Positions 17,378 to 26,566 of a DNA stretch of 45,620 bases are shown here, one piece after another. A program made the position numbers and the translations under genes. The DNA comes from Pseudomonadota bacterium (lineage in GTDB: Bacteria > Desulfobacterota > Desulfobulbia > Desulfobulbales > SURF-16): assembly GCA_018816555.1 (NCBI GenBank), contig JAHIVT010000149.1, positions 1 to 45,620 of the forward strand, written 5' to 3'. Numbering within the stretch: the first letter of the stretch is position 1; each line of letters opens with the position of its first letter. The notes beneath the pieces were generated by a model. It worked only from the letters and a program-made list of their open reading frames with translations. It did not search any database and had not been told where the DNA came from.

Positions 17378-17767
17378 ATGGAAAAAGATGAACTGATCCA
17401 GATTCGCAAAAAGTTAAAAAAAACCCAGAAGGACCTTGCTGCGATTCTTGCTGTTTCTCTGCGAACCATCCGCAGTTATGAACAGGGTGATAGAACCATC
17501 CCCCCCCATATCGAAAGACAACTCTATTTCATATTAAGCAGACTCAATGGCAATCATTCAACCGCAAAGATGTGCTGGGATATAAAAAAATGCTCAGCTG
17601 ATCAGAGGAAAGCCTGCCCGGCCTGGGAATACCGCTGCGGTACACTCTGCTGGTTTATTAATGGCACGATCTGCAAATGTACAGCCGAAGAAAGCTGGCA
17701 AAGCAAAATGTTGATCTGCCGGGACTGTGAGGTATTTCGTTCCATGCTGAGTACCCCGAAGACTTGA
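17378..17767 (+). CDS. XRE-type regulator with a cysteine-rich two-CW domain
   Basis: The start is set at ATG 17378 (AAAGGA upstream). The frame is open back into the palindrome, but that part is not protein-like. Residues 1-55 form a helix-turn-helix: LIQIRKKLKKTQKDLAAIL, then VSLRTIRSYEQGDRTIP. The second half has a cysteine pattern typical of two-CW domains: CWDIKKC, ACPAW, YRCGTLCWFINGTICKC and CRDCEVF. That domain is found in anaerobic bacteria and is likely to bind a metal or Fe-S cluster. The combination suggests a metal- or redox-responsive repressor for the flanking Nos-like genes, probably acting at 17273-17327. That role is inferred from position. Confidence 0.8.
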   Translation: MEKDELIQIRKKLKKTQKDLAAILAVSLRTIRSYEQGDRTIPPHIERQLYFILSRLNGNHSTAKMCWDIKKCSADQRKACPAWEYRCGTLCWFINGTICKCTAEESWQSKMLICRDCEVFRSMLSTPKT

Positions 17768-17834
17768 GATGTAAGCCTGCAAACGGTGAGCAAATTTCTG
17801 CGAAACCGTATTATTAATACATAGGAGGGAAACT

Positions 17835-18989
17835 ATGAAATTGACAAACAGGAAGATTATCAGAGCCATTGCGCTAAGTGCCATGATGGTAGGCATCGCC
17901 GGGACCAGCTCCGTTCTGGCAGGAACAGAGTATGGAGGAACAGCCTATGTAGCCGGTATGGGCGGACATTTTGCCAAGGCGACTTTCAAGATCGATCCCA
18001 CAGCCGAAACACCGATTACCATAGAGCAACTTGAAAAAGTCGATATCGGTACCGGTGACACCCACCCCACCCATGATGCCCGTATTGACAGTAAGGATCG
18101 TGACACCCTCTACTGGTCGACCTACAAGCCGGATCACGAGGCAAATGACGTCTACCATTACGGCAAAAGCGATCTCAAAACCGGGCAAGTCATCAAAGAT
18201 GTCTCCATGAAGATTCCGGATAATATTCTCAATACCAAGGCAGGCTATTGCGCCTCGGCTCAGACCCAGGATTATTACATGCCCATCTCCATGAATAAGC
18301 CCGGTTACATAAGCGTCATCAGTAAAAAAGACATGCAGGTCAAACACACCGTTTTCATTGAAGGTACCGCCGCCGACATCAAGGCAGGCTACAAATTCAT
18401 CCACGGCACCAATTCACCGGACATGAAGGAAATTCTTATTACCGTTAACGAATCCAACGTCGGCCAGGACAACAAGGACCTGGGGGACACGGTGGGTAAG
18501 CTGCACATGATCGTGCTTGATGCCGCAGCCCTCGAACAGGGCAAGGTAAAGGTTCTGCGCCAGGGCACGGTGGACGTCAATCAAAAGTCCTCCATCAGCT
18601 TCCGCCAGTATTACTCGCCGGACGGCAAATACATTGCCAACGCCACCGGCGATATGCTGATCCTTCTTGATGCCAAAACCCTGAACCCGCTTGATAAGGA
18701 AACCATGCCGAACCTGCAGGAAACCCATGATGCCATCTTCACCCCGGACGGTAAATATGTCATTGCCACCTCCAGGACCAAAAGCATCCTGCCGGGCTGC
18801 GCTGCCCCGGAAAAACCGGCTGACGGCGAATGGCGCATGGACGGCCAGCTCAAACTTTATGATGTGGCTGCCAAAAAATTCATCGGCAATCCCACCTCAA
18901 CCTGTCTGAAATGCCATGATACTGAGCTGGGCACCGGCCCTGACGCACCCCATGCGGTGCTGTGCGGTCTTGACGTAAACTGGAAATAA
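17835..18989 (+). CDS. Secreted monohaem beta-propeller (YVTN-like) protein
   Basis: The 384-residue product has a signal peptide (cut near SVLA-G). Repeated propeller blades follow, such as YYSPDGKYIANATGDM and IFTPDGKYVIATSRT. One c-type haem site, CLKCH, lies near the C-terminus (about residue 357), and a conserved-looking tail follows with DAPHAVLCGLD. It has a strong AGGAGGG ribosome site, and two tight hairpins follow, as often seen with highly expressed genes. Propellers of this type occur in NirS, NosZ and YncE-like proteins, but no catalytic set is obvious. Histidines sit at blade edges (HPTHDA, FIHGTN, ETHDAI), so metal binding is possible. The context suggests that it is the client of the NosL/TlpA/ABC system. 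Confidence 0.75.
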   Translation: MKLTNRKIIRAIALSAMMVGIAGTSSVLAGTEYGGTAYVAGMGGHFAKATFKIDPTAETPITIEQLEKVDIGTGDTHPTHDARIDSKDRDTLYWSTYKPDHEANDVYHYGKSDLKTGQVIKDVSMKIPDNILNTKAGYCASAQTQDYYMPISMNKPGYISVISKKDMQVKHTVFIEGTAADIKAGYKFIHGTNSPDMKEILITVNESNVGQDNKDLGDTVGKLHMIVLDAAALEQGKVKVLRQGTVDVNQKSSISFRQYYSPDGKYIANATGDMLILLDAKTLNPLDKETMPNLQETHDAIFTPDGKYVIATSRTKSILPGCAAPEKPADGEWRMDGQLKLYDVAAKKFIGNPTSTCLKCHDTELGTGPDAPHAVLCGLDVNWK

Positions 18990-18991
18990 TC

Positions 18992-19040
18992 TGTCTGTCC
19001 ATGACAGACACGCCGGGAACCGCGCCCAGCGGTTCCCGGC
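18992..19040 (+). terminator. Two tandem hairpins after the propeller gene
   Basis: The first stem is TGTCTGTC (18992-18999) with GACAGACA (19003-19010). The second is GCCGGGAACCGC (19012-19023) with GCGGTTCCCGGC (19029-19040), both perfect. A T8 run lies about 30 bases further on (19069-19077). They may terminate most transcripts, or protect the 3' end while letting some continue into the permease gene. Confidence 0.6.
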
Positions 19041-19176
19041 CATTACTCCACCTGCTGTTCGACAGGAAGTTTTTTTTATCCACCCTACAAAATTTATTAT
19101 ATGATCATAACAGCAGACATCATTTCCGCTAACCGCCCACAGACCTCTCTCGTTCACCTCCAGAGGACACCGCGAC

Positions 19177-20367
19177 ATGCACCTTAACAGCGCCCTGGCC
19201 ATTGCCTCAATTGCCTGGAAAAACGTGGCCAGAAAAATATTCCGAAATTTCGTTCTGGCCCTGGCGGTTTCCCTGCTGGTTACCCTGCTGGTTTTTGCCC
19301 TGCTGTTTACCAAAGCCGTGCGCGAAGACATCGATGCCGCAGCCATGCGTCTCGGCGCCGATATTGTCATCGTACCGCCGGAAGCGAAAAGCATGGCAGA
19401 TGAATTCATCCTCGAGTCCCTGGTCAAAACCTTTTACATGGACGAAAAGGTATTCAAGACACTGGTTACGCTGCCCGACATTGCGGACGGAACCTATCAG
19501 ATATACCTGCATACCCTGGATTCAGGCTGCTGCAGCATTGATGAGGGACAGGTCATCGCCATCGATCCTGCCACGGATTTTATCGTCACCCCCTGGATAC
19601 AGGGAAATAAAAACCTGAACGCCGGGGAGGTTTTTGTCGGCAGCTATGTCTACGAATATCTTGGGCTTATTGCCACGGCGAAACTGTTTGGATCAGGAGT
19701 GGATATCGTCGGGCATCTCGAAGAAACCGGGACCGGACTTGACCGGGGCATTTTCATGAGGGTTGAAGACCTGGGCAAGATTTCCAAGGAGTCCATGGGC
19801 TCGTATACCCCCGGCAAAATCTCCATTATCTTCCTGAAAGTAAGGGAGGGGGCGGATGTAGATCAGGTCGTGGCCAAGATTCGCGACATCAACCCCAGAA
19901 TCGGCATCATGACCCGAGGCTCCATCGGCGCAGATGTGCGCAATACCCTGCGGGACATCCTCAGAGTGTTTTCCATCACCATAACCATATCCTCGGTACT
20001 GGCCATCCTGCTTGCCTGGTCAACCTTCACGGCCATGGCCAATGAACGTCAGCGAGAGGTCGGCATCCTGCGCGCCATCGGTGCCCGGCGGCACCATATC
20101 GTACAGATGTTTCTTGGCGAGGCTTTTATCATCAGTTTTATCGGGGGACTGATCGGTACCGCGCTGGGACACGGTCTCATTCTTTACCTGGCCGATGATT
20201 TCAATCTACTGACCCGCCTCGGCGCCCATTCCGTTCTTTCCCCGGAAAACATTCTGCTCAGCGCCCTTTCCATGTTTTCCGGCATCGCAGTCTGCCTCAC
20301 CGGCGCCCTGGCACCCGTCATGCGCCTGGCCCGCATGGAGCCTCTGCTCGCCATCAAAGAGGAATAG
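19177..20367 (+). CDS. FtsX/MacB-type ABC permease
   Basis: The 396-residue protein has one N-terminal membrane helix after WKNVARKIFRNFVLALAVS and a large periplasmic domain (about 45-265). Three C-terminal helices carry the FtsX coupling motif ANERQREVGILRAIGARR. This is the topology of LolC/MacB/FtsX permeases that act mechanically rather than by moving solute through a channel. The periplasmic part has a Cys pair, DSGCCSIDEG, unusual for the family. The ATPase partner is most likely 16504-17181. The ATG has an AGAGGA site. It converges with trxC. Confidence 0.88.
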   Translation: MHLNSALAIASIAWKNVARKIFRNFVLALAVSLLVTLLVFALLFTKAVREDIDAAAMRLGADIVIVPPEAKSMADEFILESLVKTFYMDEKVFKTLVTLPDIADGTYQIYLHTLDSGCCSIDEGQVIAIDPATDFIVTPWIQGNKNLNAGEVFVGSYVYEYLGLIATAKLFGSGVDIVGHLEETGTGLDRGIFMRVEDLGKISKESMGSYTPGKISIIFLKVREGADVDQVVAKIRDINPRIGIMTRGSIGADVRNTLRDILRVFSITITISSVLAILLAWSTFTAMANERQREVGILRAIGARRHHIVQMFLGEAFIISFIGGLIGTALGHGLILYLADDFNLLTRLGAHSVLSPENILLSALSMFSGIAVCLTGALAPVMRLARMEPLLAIKEE

Positions 20368-20398
20368 AATACTCCAGCGTTTGAGCGTTTAAACGATT

Positions 20399-20830
20399 TC
20401 AGATATGGGACCGCACCCATTGCAGCAGATTGCCCAAGTCCATGGCCCCGGGCTGACGCGCCACCTCCCGGCCATTTTTGAAAACCGCCAGGGTCGGAAT
20501 GGAGCGGATGCCGAACTGGGCGGCCAGGGCCTGCTCCTGCTCGGTATTGACTTTTGCCAGCCGCACATGGGGCTCAAGCTGGGCGGCTGCCTGGGCAAAT
20601 ACCGGCCCCATCATCTTGCACGGCCCACACCAGGGAGCCCAGAAATCCACCACCAGCGGGATGCCATTGCGCTCCACATGTTTCTGGAAGGAAACTTGAT
20701 TTAATTCCACCGGCTTGCCGGCAAAAAGCCTGTTTTTACACTTACCGCACAGCGCTCCGGCCCCGAGCTTTTCAGCCGGAACCCGGTTGACGCTGGTGCA
20801 GGCGGGACAGACAATATGTGTAGTGTTCAT
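20399..20830 (-). CDS. trxC: Thioredoxin 2 with zinc-binding N-terminus
   Basis: The 143-residue protein begins with a TrxC zinc module, CPAC...CGKC (residues 8-31). A thioredoxin fold follows with the active site FWAPWCGPCKMMGPVF and cis-Pro in IRSIPTLAVF. TrxC reduces cytoplasmic disulfides and is often oxidative-stress induced through its zinc module. The length matches E. coli TrxC (139). It stands alone, convergent with the permease. The 31 bases between them contain the palindrome CGTTTAAACG. Confidence 0.95.
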   Translation of the reverse strand: MNTTHIVCPACTSVNRVPAEKLGAGALCGKCKNRLFAGKPVELNQVSFQKHVERNGIPLVVDFWAPWCGPCKMMGPVFAQAAAQLEPHVRLAKVNTEQEQALAAQFGIRSIPTLAVFKNGREVARQPGAMDLGNLLQWVRSHI

Positions 20831-21178
20831 GGTGCTATTCCTCTGTTAACATTTTTAATTTTCTCTGCGCGCCGCCTTACCGAGGCCTCATAAGCTCAAG
20901 GCGGATCCACACCCGGATATTTTTCCAAGCAAATGGGTCAAGGAGCTATCTTTCCAGACTGCCTGCTGGAAAATACTCAGATTATACTCTAAACCGATCC
21001 GGCCAGAAATCAACTCTCCTTCTTTCCCCTTTTCTTGCACTCAATCCGCTTTTACTGTAAAAGTTTGGAGTTTACTTTATGCGTTTTCCTCTGTCAGCGC
21101 CGATGGACAGGCCAAGCAAACGGTTGGCACAGCCGGCAAGCCAGGGAAATTCTCAATTATCTTAAAGGGTTCAGATTA
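20831..21178. other. 348-base intergenic stretch
   Basis: It separates trxC (minus) from the YkgJ-like gene (plus) and should hold both promoters. A frame is open from 21035 into the YkgJ gene, but its first 48 codons do not resemble the family, so I treat them as untranslated. I see no strong hairpin, repeat or RNA gene. Confidence 0.5.
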
Positions 21179-21733
21179 ATGTTTGCCAAATTACTACATC
21201 TCTATCAGTATATCGACCAGACCATGGCCATGCTTTTTGACCGCTTCCCGTCTGAGATAAGGTGCGGTAAAGGGTGTACGGACTGCTGCAATGCAGTCTT
21301 TGACCTCTCTTATATCGAAGCCGCCAATCTGCTCGCTCACTTTCAAACTCTGACGCCTGATCTACAGAATGAAATTCTTACTGGATGCCCGCAGGCAGAG
21401 CAGCAATGGCAGGAAATTTTCAAAGACAAAGGCGATCCCTCCACGGCAAGGATCCGCTGCCCGCTGCTCAGTGACCAGGGCCTCTGCCGCTGTTATGCCG
21501 CCCGACCAATCAACTGCCGCACTTACGGGGTGCCCACGGTCATCAACGGCGCCGCCCATGTGTGCGGTCTGTCAAACTTTTCCAGGGGCAGCTCCTACCC
21601 CACCCTGAATCTTGCCCCGCTCCAGCGCAGCCTTTATGAATATTCCGTTGAGAGCGCGGGTGAACAACTCGGCGGGCAAAGATGGCCTGTTGCCGCTATT
21701 TTCCTTCATCCGGAACAGCTCACCCCAAAATAA
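21179..21733 (+). CDS. YkgJ-like cysteine cluster protein
   Basis: ATG 21179 (AAAGGG upstream) gives 184 residues. The zinc/iron cysteine cluster is CGKGCTDCCNAVFDLS near residue 28, followed by RCPLLSDQGLCRCYAARPINCRTYG, here read as separate motifs CPLL...C.CY...P..CR.yG. These Cys are the ligands of the UPF0153/YkgJ family, thought to bind Zn or Fe-S; function unknown. The length is usual for the longer members. It is not obviously in an operon. Confidence 0.85.
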   Translation: MFAKLLHLYQYIDQTMAMLFDRFPSEIRCGKGCTDCCNAVFDLSYIEAANLLAHFQTLTPDLQNEILTGCPQAEQQWQEIFKDKGDPSTARIRCPLLSDQGLCRCYAARPINCRTYGVPTVINGAAHVCGLSNFSRGSSYPTLNLAPLQRSLYEYSVESAGEQLGGQRWPVAAIFLHPEQLTPK

Positions 21734-21916
21734 CCGTCCTCGCGGGCAAAAAAACAGCCAGGGAACCTGTTGTCATCCGGGCAGGCAGAACCGTTCACGC
21801 TTCATCCCTTATCTCCGCCTGAAAAAGAAGCTATTGACAAACCCTTAACAAATGTTTACTTTTTTGTACCAAACGGTCGGTTTTTTTATTAACAATTCAC
21901 TTGCCGAGGAACGACT

Positions 21917-22369
21917 ATGAATTTCAGATTGCTGTTCACACCCTTTGTCCTGGGATTTCTTTTGTTTTTGCCGGGATGTGCAGCAACCGGCCCCCAGGGC
22001 TCCACAACTTTTATTGACCTGAACAATGGCATTTTCCAGGTGCCGGGATCGGAGCTGATGTGGCAGAAGGAAAGAAGCCCTTTATTCACCAGCAAGGAAG
22101 AAGCGGTTGACTATGTAAAGAATCTTAACTTGGGCGGCTATACCGACTGGAGACTCCCCACCCCTGATGAGGTGCTGGAACTGCACAACATTGTTGATTT
22201 CGGTCAGGCAAAAGAGGGTGACGACGATATCTTCCTGAAAGGAAACTACTGGTGCGTCTTAACTGGAGATGAAATTATCGCCGGCTCCTGGCAGGATGGC
22301 GTTTCCTGTGAGCTGACCCGTTCCTACAAGCCGAATTTATCAGGGCACGTGCGGGCTGTGCGGCCGTAA
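21917..22369 (+). CDS. DUF1566 (Lcl_C-like) lipoprotein
   Basis: The 150-residue product has lipobox LPGCAA (Cys about 21). A DUF1566 domain follows, with the typical LMWQKE, GGYTDWRLPTPDEVLEL, NYWCVLTGDE and HVRAVRP. These domains are related to the FGE-sulfatase/lectin-like fold and appear in surface or envelope proteins of Desulfobacterota with unknown ligands. GAGGAACG serves as the ribosome site. It is closed by a strong bidirectional terminator shared with the glutamate synthase operon. Confidence 0.85.
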   Translation: MNFRLLFTPFVLGFLLFLPGCAATGPQGSTTFIDLNNGIFQVPGSELMWQKERSPLFTSKEEAVDYVKNLNLGGYTDWRLPTPDEVLELHNIVDFGQAKEGDDDIFLKGNYWCVLTGDEIIAGSWQDGVSCELTRSYKPNLSGHVRAVRP

Positions 22370-22400
22370 AAGCAGCCCGACATTTTCCTTTTCTGCAAAT

Positions 22401-22442
22401 AAAAAAACCGGGCGTCCTGCAAGAGGACGTCCGGTTTTTTTT
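22401..22442. terminator. Bidirectional rho-independent terminator
   Basis: AAAAAAACCGGGCGTCCT (22401-22418) pairs with AGGACGTCCGGTTTTTTT (22424-22441) around a five-base loop. A-tract and T-tract flank it on either side. It ends the DUF1566 gene from the left and the glutamate synthase operon from the right. Confidence 0.92.
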
Positions 22443-22467
22443 ATAATAAAACAGCTGTAAATGCAGG

Positions 22468-24819
22468 CTAAAAGGGCCGCATCAGCCATACCCCGCAGGG
22501 GCAGGTGTTGGCGCAGAAGCCGCAGGCAATACACTTTTCATCGTCGGAAACATACTTATAGTCGTTTTCACCGAGCTTTTCACGGGAGATAGCGCCGGTG
22601 GGGCATATGGTTTCACACATATGGCAGTCACGGCAGGTGCCGCAGCTCATGCAGCGATCCGCCTCATGAATGTCCGCATGGGCGATATCCGTATGGGTGC
22701 CAGGGCAGGTCTCCGGCTCATAATGGGCCGGGGTCAGATTCTGCAGATTGATTACCTGCTTGGTGAACGGCTTCCAGTCCTCGCCCTTGATCTCGGCGAT
22801 AATGGCATGGGCGGCGTTTTTGCCATGGCCCAGGGCATTGGTGGCCAGGCCCGGACGCTCCACATCACCAACTGCGTAGATCTGCGGATCAGAGGTGCGA
22901 CAGGCCTCATTGGTCTTAATCCAGCCGGCACCGCCCACCTTAAGCACCTCCACGGTATCCGGCAGGAACTTGAGGGCGGGCACATCACCAATGGAAACAA
23001 TCACCGTCTGGGCGGGAATAAGCTCATCGGCCGCATCAATCAAACCCGCTTCCGTGACCTCCTTGGTGGAAACCGGCCACTTGAATTTGGCACCCAGTGC
23101 CTCAGCCGCCTTTTTCTCCTTGCCAAAGGCCAGGGGTTTCTGGATATCAACCAGGGTCACCTCCTGGGCGCCCAGGCGATAACATTCACAGGCCACATCG
23201 CAGCCCACATTACCGGCCCCGATGATGACCACCTGCTTACCCATCGCCGGCGGCTTATCACTTTTGGCCGCCTTGAGGAAATCAAGGGCCGGCATAACCC
23301 GTTCATGACCCGGGAAGGGTATACGCCGCGGTTCGTGGGTACCGACGGCCACAATCACATAATCATGGTCCTTCTGCAGCTCGGCGAACTTGTCCTTGGT
23401 CATGTTGACGCCGAAATGGACATGGATATTGGGGGTATCCATGAAACGTTTGACCTCGGCATCCCAGATGGCCCGGGGCAGCCTTTCCCAGGGAATCACC
23501 TGGGCCAGTTTGCCGCCCAGCTTATCATCCCGTTCGTATATATGGGCCTCGACCCCGCGCAGGGCCAGCTGCCAGGCGGCATTCATACCGCCGGGGCCGC
23601 CGCCGATGATGGCAACTTTTTTGCCCAGGGACTCAGCCACAGCCGGAGCCGGAAAATCCTTGACCGCCCGACCGAGCATGGCCACATCAATACTCTGGTC
23701 AACCATCTGGCGGGAACAGTTCTGCATACAGAGATTCGGGCAGATGGAACCGCAGACCGAAGCGGGAAAAGGCGTGTACTCAAGCACCAGTTCATAGGCA
23801 TCCTGCTCTCTACCCTCCCGCATCAGCCGCAGGCGGTCGATGGTGGGGATGTGCACCGGACAGTAATAGGCACAGGGCGCGGCGGATTCCTGGTTGGCCC
23901 AGAAAGGTTTGCGGCGACGGAGATCGCCGGTTTCGATCAGGCCGATGGGTGAACGGTCAAGGCCGGGGGCGAGATCTCTGATGGGATCTCCGCCAAAGGC
24001 CTTATCCCAGATATTCATGCGGAACTCATGCATGGGCATGGGACCGGAAAACATCAGGGCCCTGTCCTGGGGCGGAATGGACTGCAGCATCTTCCAGTCT
24101 TCGCGGACTGAAAGCTGATCCAGCAGGTCCATACGGTTGATGCCCTCCAGAAAACCGGGCAGGCGGGAAATGAGCCACTGCCATTGCTCATCGTCCGGCA
24201 ATACCGCCATGACATTGGATCGGGAATAGGACTGATCGGTCTGGCCCCGGTAATAGATGGAACCGCCCACCATGCCGACGCAGGGCCGGTAACCGAGCAC
24301 ATTTTCCGGTGTCTTCGCGTCCACTCCGCAGACCACGCCGATACCGCCGCAGTTGAATTCGGCAAAGGTGTCGCCCACAGAACCAAGCACCCAGAGTTGG
24401 GGCCGCCGGTACTCGGGGTTCCATTTAGTCATGGTGAGACCGCGGGCGCCGATGGAGCCGGCAATCATCACCCGGCCCTCTGCCATGGCGTTGCACACGC
24501 CGTTGGTGGCGTCACCTCGAACAATGATATCAGCCCCGATATTAAGATAACCCACATCATCCGAAGCGGAACCGTGGCAGGTGATGGTGGTGCCGGGCAT
24601 ACCCATGCAGCCCAGTCGCTGCCCGGCCGGGCCTTTGATTTGGATGTCGAGTTTTTTACCCTTGGGGTTCAGACGTCCGCCAACATTATGCTGGCCATAT
24701 GTTTCCAGGATGAGTTGCGATGATTGCTTGAAGGCCTCCTGTACCAGATCCTCAAAATCTTTGGAACTGATACGGTTGCCCTTCTCATCCACTCCTTTGA
24801 TGGTAATTGCTTCAGTCAC
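22468..24819 (-). CDS. Glutamate synthase fusion: GXGXG domain + GltD-like oxidoreductase + 2[4Fe-4S] tail
   Basis: The protein is 783 residues in three parts. Residues about 1-240 are the GXGXG beta-helix of the glutamate synthase large subunit (for example GADIIVRGDATNGVCNAMAEG). From about 310 comes a GltD-like module with an N-terminal Fe-S region (CAYYCPVHIPT, CGSICPNLCMQNCSR), FAD motif IIGGGPGGMNAA (about 400) and NAD(P) motif IIGAGNVGCDVA (about 525). The C-terminus has ferredoxin sites CMSCGTCRDCHMCETICP and CIACGFCANTCPCG. It would bring electrons from NAD(P)H or ferredoxin to the FMN subunit encoded upstream. This arrangement follows the split archaeal-type enzyme rather than E. 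coli GltBD. Confidence 0.9.
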   Translation of the reverse strand: MTEAITIKGVDEKGNRISSKDFEDLVQEAFKQSSQLILETYGQHNVGGRLNPKGKKLDIQIKGPAGQRLGCMGMPGTTITCHGSASDDVGYLNIGADIIVRGDATNGVCNAMAEGRVMIAGSIGARGLTMTKWNPEYRRPQLWVLGSVGDTFAEFNCGGIGVVCGVDAKTPENVLGYRPCVGMVGGSIYYRGQTDQSYSRSNVMAVLPDDEQWQWLISRLPGFLEGINRMDLLDQLSVREDWKMLQSIPPQDRALMFSGPMPMHEFRMNIWDKAFGGDPIRDLAPGLDRSPIGLIETGDLRRRKPFWANQESAAPCAYYCPVHIPTIDRLRLMREGREQDAYELVLEYTPFPASVCGSICPNLCMQNCSRQMVDQSIDVAMLGRAVKDFPAPAVAESLGKKVAIIGGGPGGMNAAWQLALRGVEAHIYERDDKLGGKLAQVIPWERLPRAIWDAEVKRFMDTPNIHVHFGVNMTKDKFAELQKDHDYVIVAVGTHEPRRIPFPGHERVMPALDFLKAAKSDKPPAMGKQVVIIGAGNVGCDVACECYRLGAQEVTLVDIQKPLAFGKEKKAAEALGAKFKWPVSTKEVTEAGLIDAADELIPAQTVIVSIGDVPALKFLPDTVEVLKVGGAGWIKTNEACRTSDPQIYAVGDVERPGLATNALGHGKNAAHAIIAEIKGEDWKPFTKQVINLQNLTPAHYEPETCPGTHTDIAHADIHEADRCMSCGTCRDCHMCETICPTGAISREKLGENDYKYVSDDEKCIACGFCANTCPCGVWLMRPF

Positions 24820-24925
24820 TTCTTTTCCTCCGGGAGGATCGGGAAAGGTTGCCCTTCCCGTAATCTTATATATTTCCGGCCTTCGGTCTTAATCCCTTAT
24901 GCCTGTTGCCTGTTGCCTTCATTCA

Positions 24926-26566
24926 TCAACAGACGTATTTGATATTCAGCCGGTTGGCGGCAGACTCATCACTGATGCCGATGGCATCCGACATGCCGAT
25001 GGGCAGACTCTGCGAGCGTCCCAGCGGGGCCATGATTTTCTTCATCTCGGTGCGGATTGCCATGAAGGTGTCCACCACGCGCTGGGCCACCTGATCAGGA
25101 TCCAGACGACGATACAGTTTCGGATTCTGGCTGGTGATACCCTTGGGGCAGATGCCGATATTGCAGACGTTGCAGCGGTTCTGCTCGCTGCCCAGACATC
25201 CGGCAGCGGCCTGCATCATATATTTGCCCATATGCACGCCGCTGGCGCCGAGCATGATCAGTGCCATGCCGTTCTGGGTGACGTTGCCGGTTTTACCGAC
25301 ACCGCCGGCGGCAAAGATGGGAATCTCGTTCTGCTTGCCCTGGGCACAGAGATCCAGGTAGCAATCCCTGACATTGGAGGCGATGGGATGGCCCATGGTA
25401 TCCATGCTGACGTTATAGGCGGCACCGGTGCCGCCGTCGATGCCGTCGATCAGCAGACCGGAGGCATAGGGGTTGCGCACCAGGTTGTTGAGCACCGATT
25501 TGGCGGAGTTGGAACCGGAAATCTTCGGATAGACCGGTACCCGGAAGTTCCAGGCCATGGACATGGTCTGGATCATCTTCATGACAGACTCCTCAATGGA
25601 GTAGAGGGTCTGATGGACCGGGGGAGAAGGAAGATCAACGCCTTCGGGCACGCCGCGCAGACGGGCGATGAGCTTGCTCACCTTGAACCACATGAGCAGG
25701 CCGCCGTCGCCGGGTTTTGCGCCCTGACCGTATTTGATCTCGATGGCCGCCGGATCGCATTGCATATCCGGGATGGCGCGGATGATCTCGTCCCAGCCGA
25801 AATAGCCGGAGGCAATCTGCAGGATGATGTATTTCAGGAACGGGCTCTTCAGCACCCAGGGCGGACAGCCGCCCTCACCAGTGGCCATGACCACCGGAAT
25901 GCCGAGCACCTCATTGCAGTAAGCCACGCCCTGCAGCAGACCGAGCCACATGTTGGGCGACAGGGCACCGAAGGACATGGAGCCGATGATAAAGGGAAAG
26001 ATTTCACGCACCGGCGGAATCCACTCCCCAGCCATTTTGCGGCGGATATACTCCTCAGGAGAAAGAACCCGGCCGAGCAGGGTATTGAGGAAAAACTCGT
26101 GTCGTCCGGCATCAAGGGCCGGGTCGGTGAGCATGGAAATACGATTAAAGATAATCTTGTCAAGCAGGCCCGGGGCCGGATCGTTTCTGCGGCCGCCGCG
26201 TTTGACCGGCTCGCCGCCCACCGTGCTCTGGAAACGAAAACGGTCAGCCATGGGGTTGGCAACCGGCCTGATGGCCGAGTTGGGGCAGACCATGGCGCAG
26301 GTGCCGCAGCCGATGCACTTGTTGGCAATCTCGGTTTTCTGCCGGATACCGACAAAGGTGCGAAACGCACTGCCGCGCTCGTTTGAGGTCAGCACCAGCC
26401 GCGGCATACGCTGCCGCATATAGGTCAGTTTAATGGCATAAACCGGACATACTGCGGTGCAGCGACCACAGAGGGTACACCTGTCTTCCCTGTGCTCAAT
26501 GATCCAGGGAAGGTCCCCCGGGGTTAAGCTGCTTGGGGTAGATGGAATTGATCGAATTGAGACCAT
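24926..26566 (-). CDS. Glutamate synthase FMN/synthase domain with N-terminal ferredoxin
   Basis: The protein is 546 residues. Residues about 30-110 hold two [4Fe-4S] sites: CTLCGRCTAVCP and CIGCGTCAMVCP. The rest is the (beta/alpha)8 FMN domain of glutamate synthase: SFGALSPNMW, ATGEGGCPPW, EIKYGQGAKPGDGG, DGIDGGTGAA, the 3Fe-4S cysteines in CLGSEQNRCNVCNIGICPKG, and a C-terminal arm. It converts 2-oxoglutarate and ammonia (from the amidotransferase) to glutamate. Its start overlaps the amidotransferase stop by 43 bases, which implies coupling. No later start preserves the ferredoxin. Confidence 0.93.
   Translation of the reverse strand: MVSIRSIPSTPSSLTPGDLPWIIEHREDRCTLCGRCTAVCPVYAIKLTYMRQRMPRLVLTSNERGSAFRTFVGIRQKTEIANKCIGCGTCAMVCPNSAIRPVANPMADRFRFQSTVGGEPVKRGGRRNDPAPGLLDKIIFNRISMLTDPALDAGRHEFFLNTLLGRVLSPEEYIRRKMAGEWIPPVREIFPFIIGSMSFGALSPNMWLGLLQGVAYCNEVLGIPVVMATGEGGCPPWVLKSPFLKYIILQIASGYFGWDEIIRAIPDMQCDPAAIEIKYGQGAKPGDGGLLMWFKVSKLIARLRGVPEGVDLPSPPVHQTLYSIEESVMKMIQTMSMAWNFRVPVYPKISGSNSAKSVLNNLVRNPYASGLLIDGIDGGTGAAYNVSMDTMGHPIASNVRDCYLDLCAQGKQNEIPIFAAGGVGKTGNVTQNGMALIMLGASGVHMGKYMMQAAAGCLGSEQNRCNVCNIGICPKGITSQNPKLYRRLDPDQVAQRVVDTFMAIRTEMKKIMAPLGRSQSLPIGMSDAIGISDESAANRLNIKYVC

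Noticed and set aside
22621-23952. Long open frame (443 codons) on the plus strand
   Set aside because: It is antisense to the glutamate synthase fusion gene, whose motifs are unambiguous; the plus frame has no recognisable domain.
24899-26386. 495-codon open frame on the plus strand
   Set aside because: Shadow of the FMN glutamate synthase gene on the minus strand.
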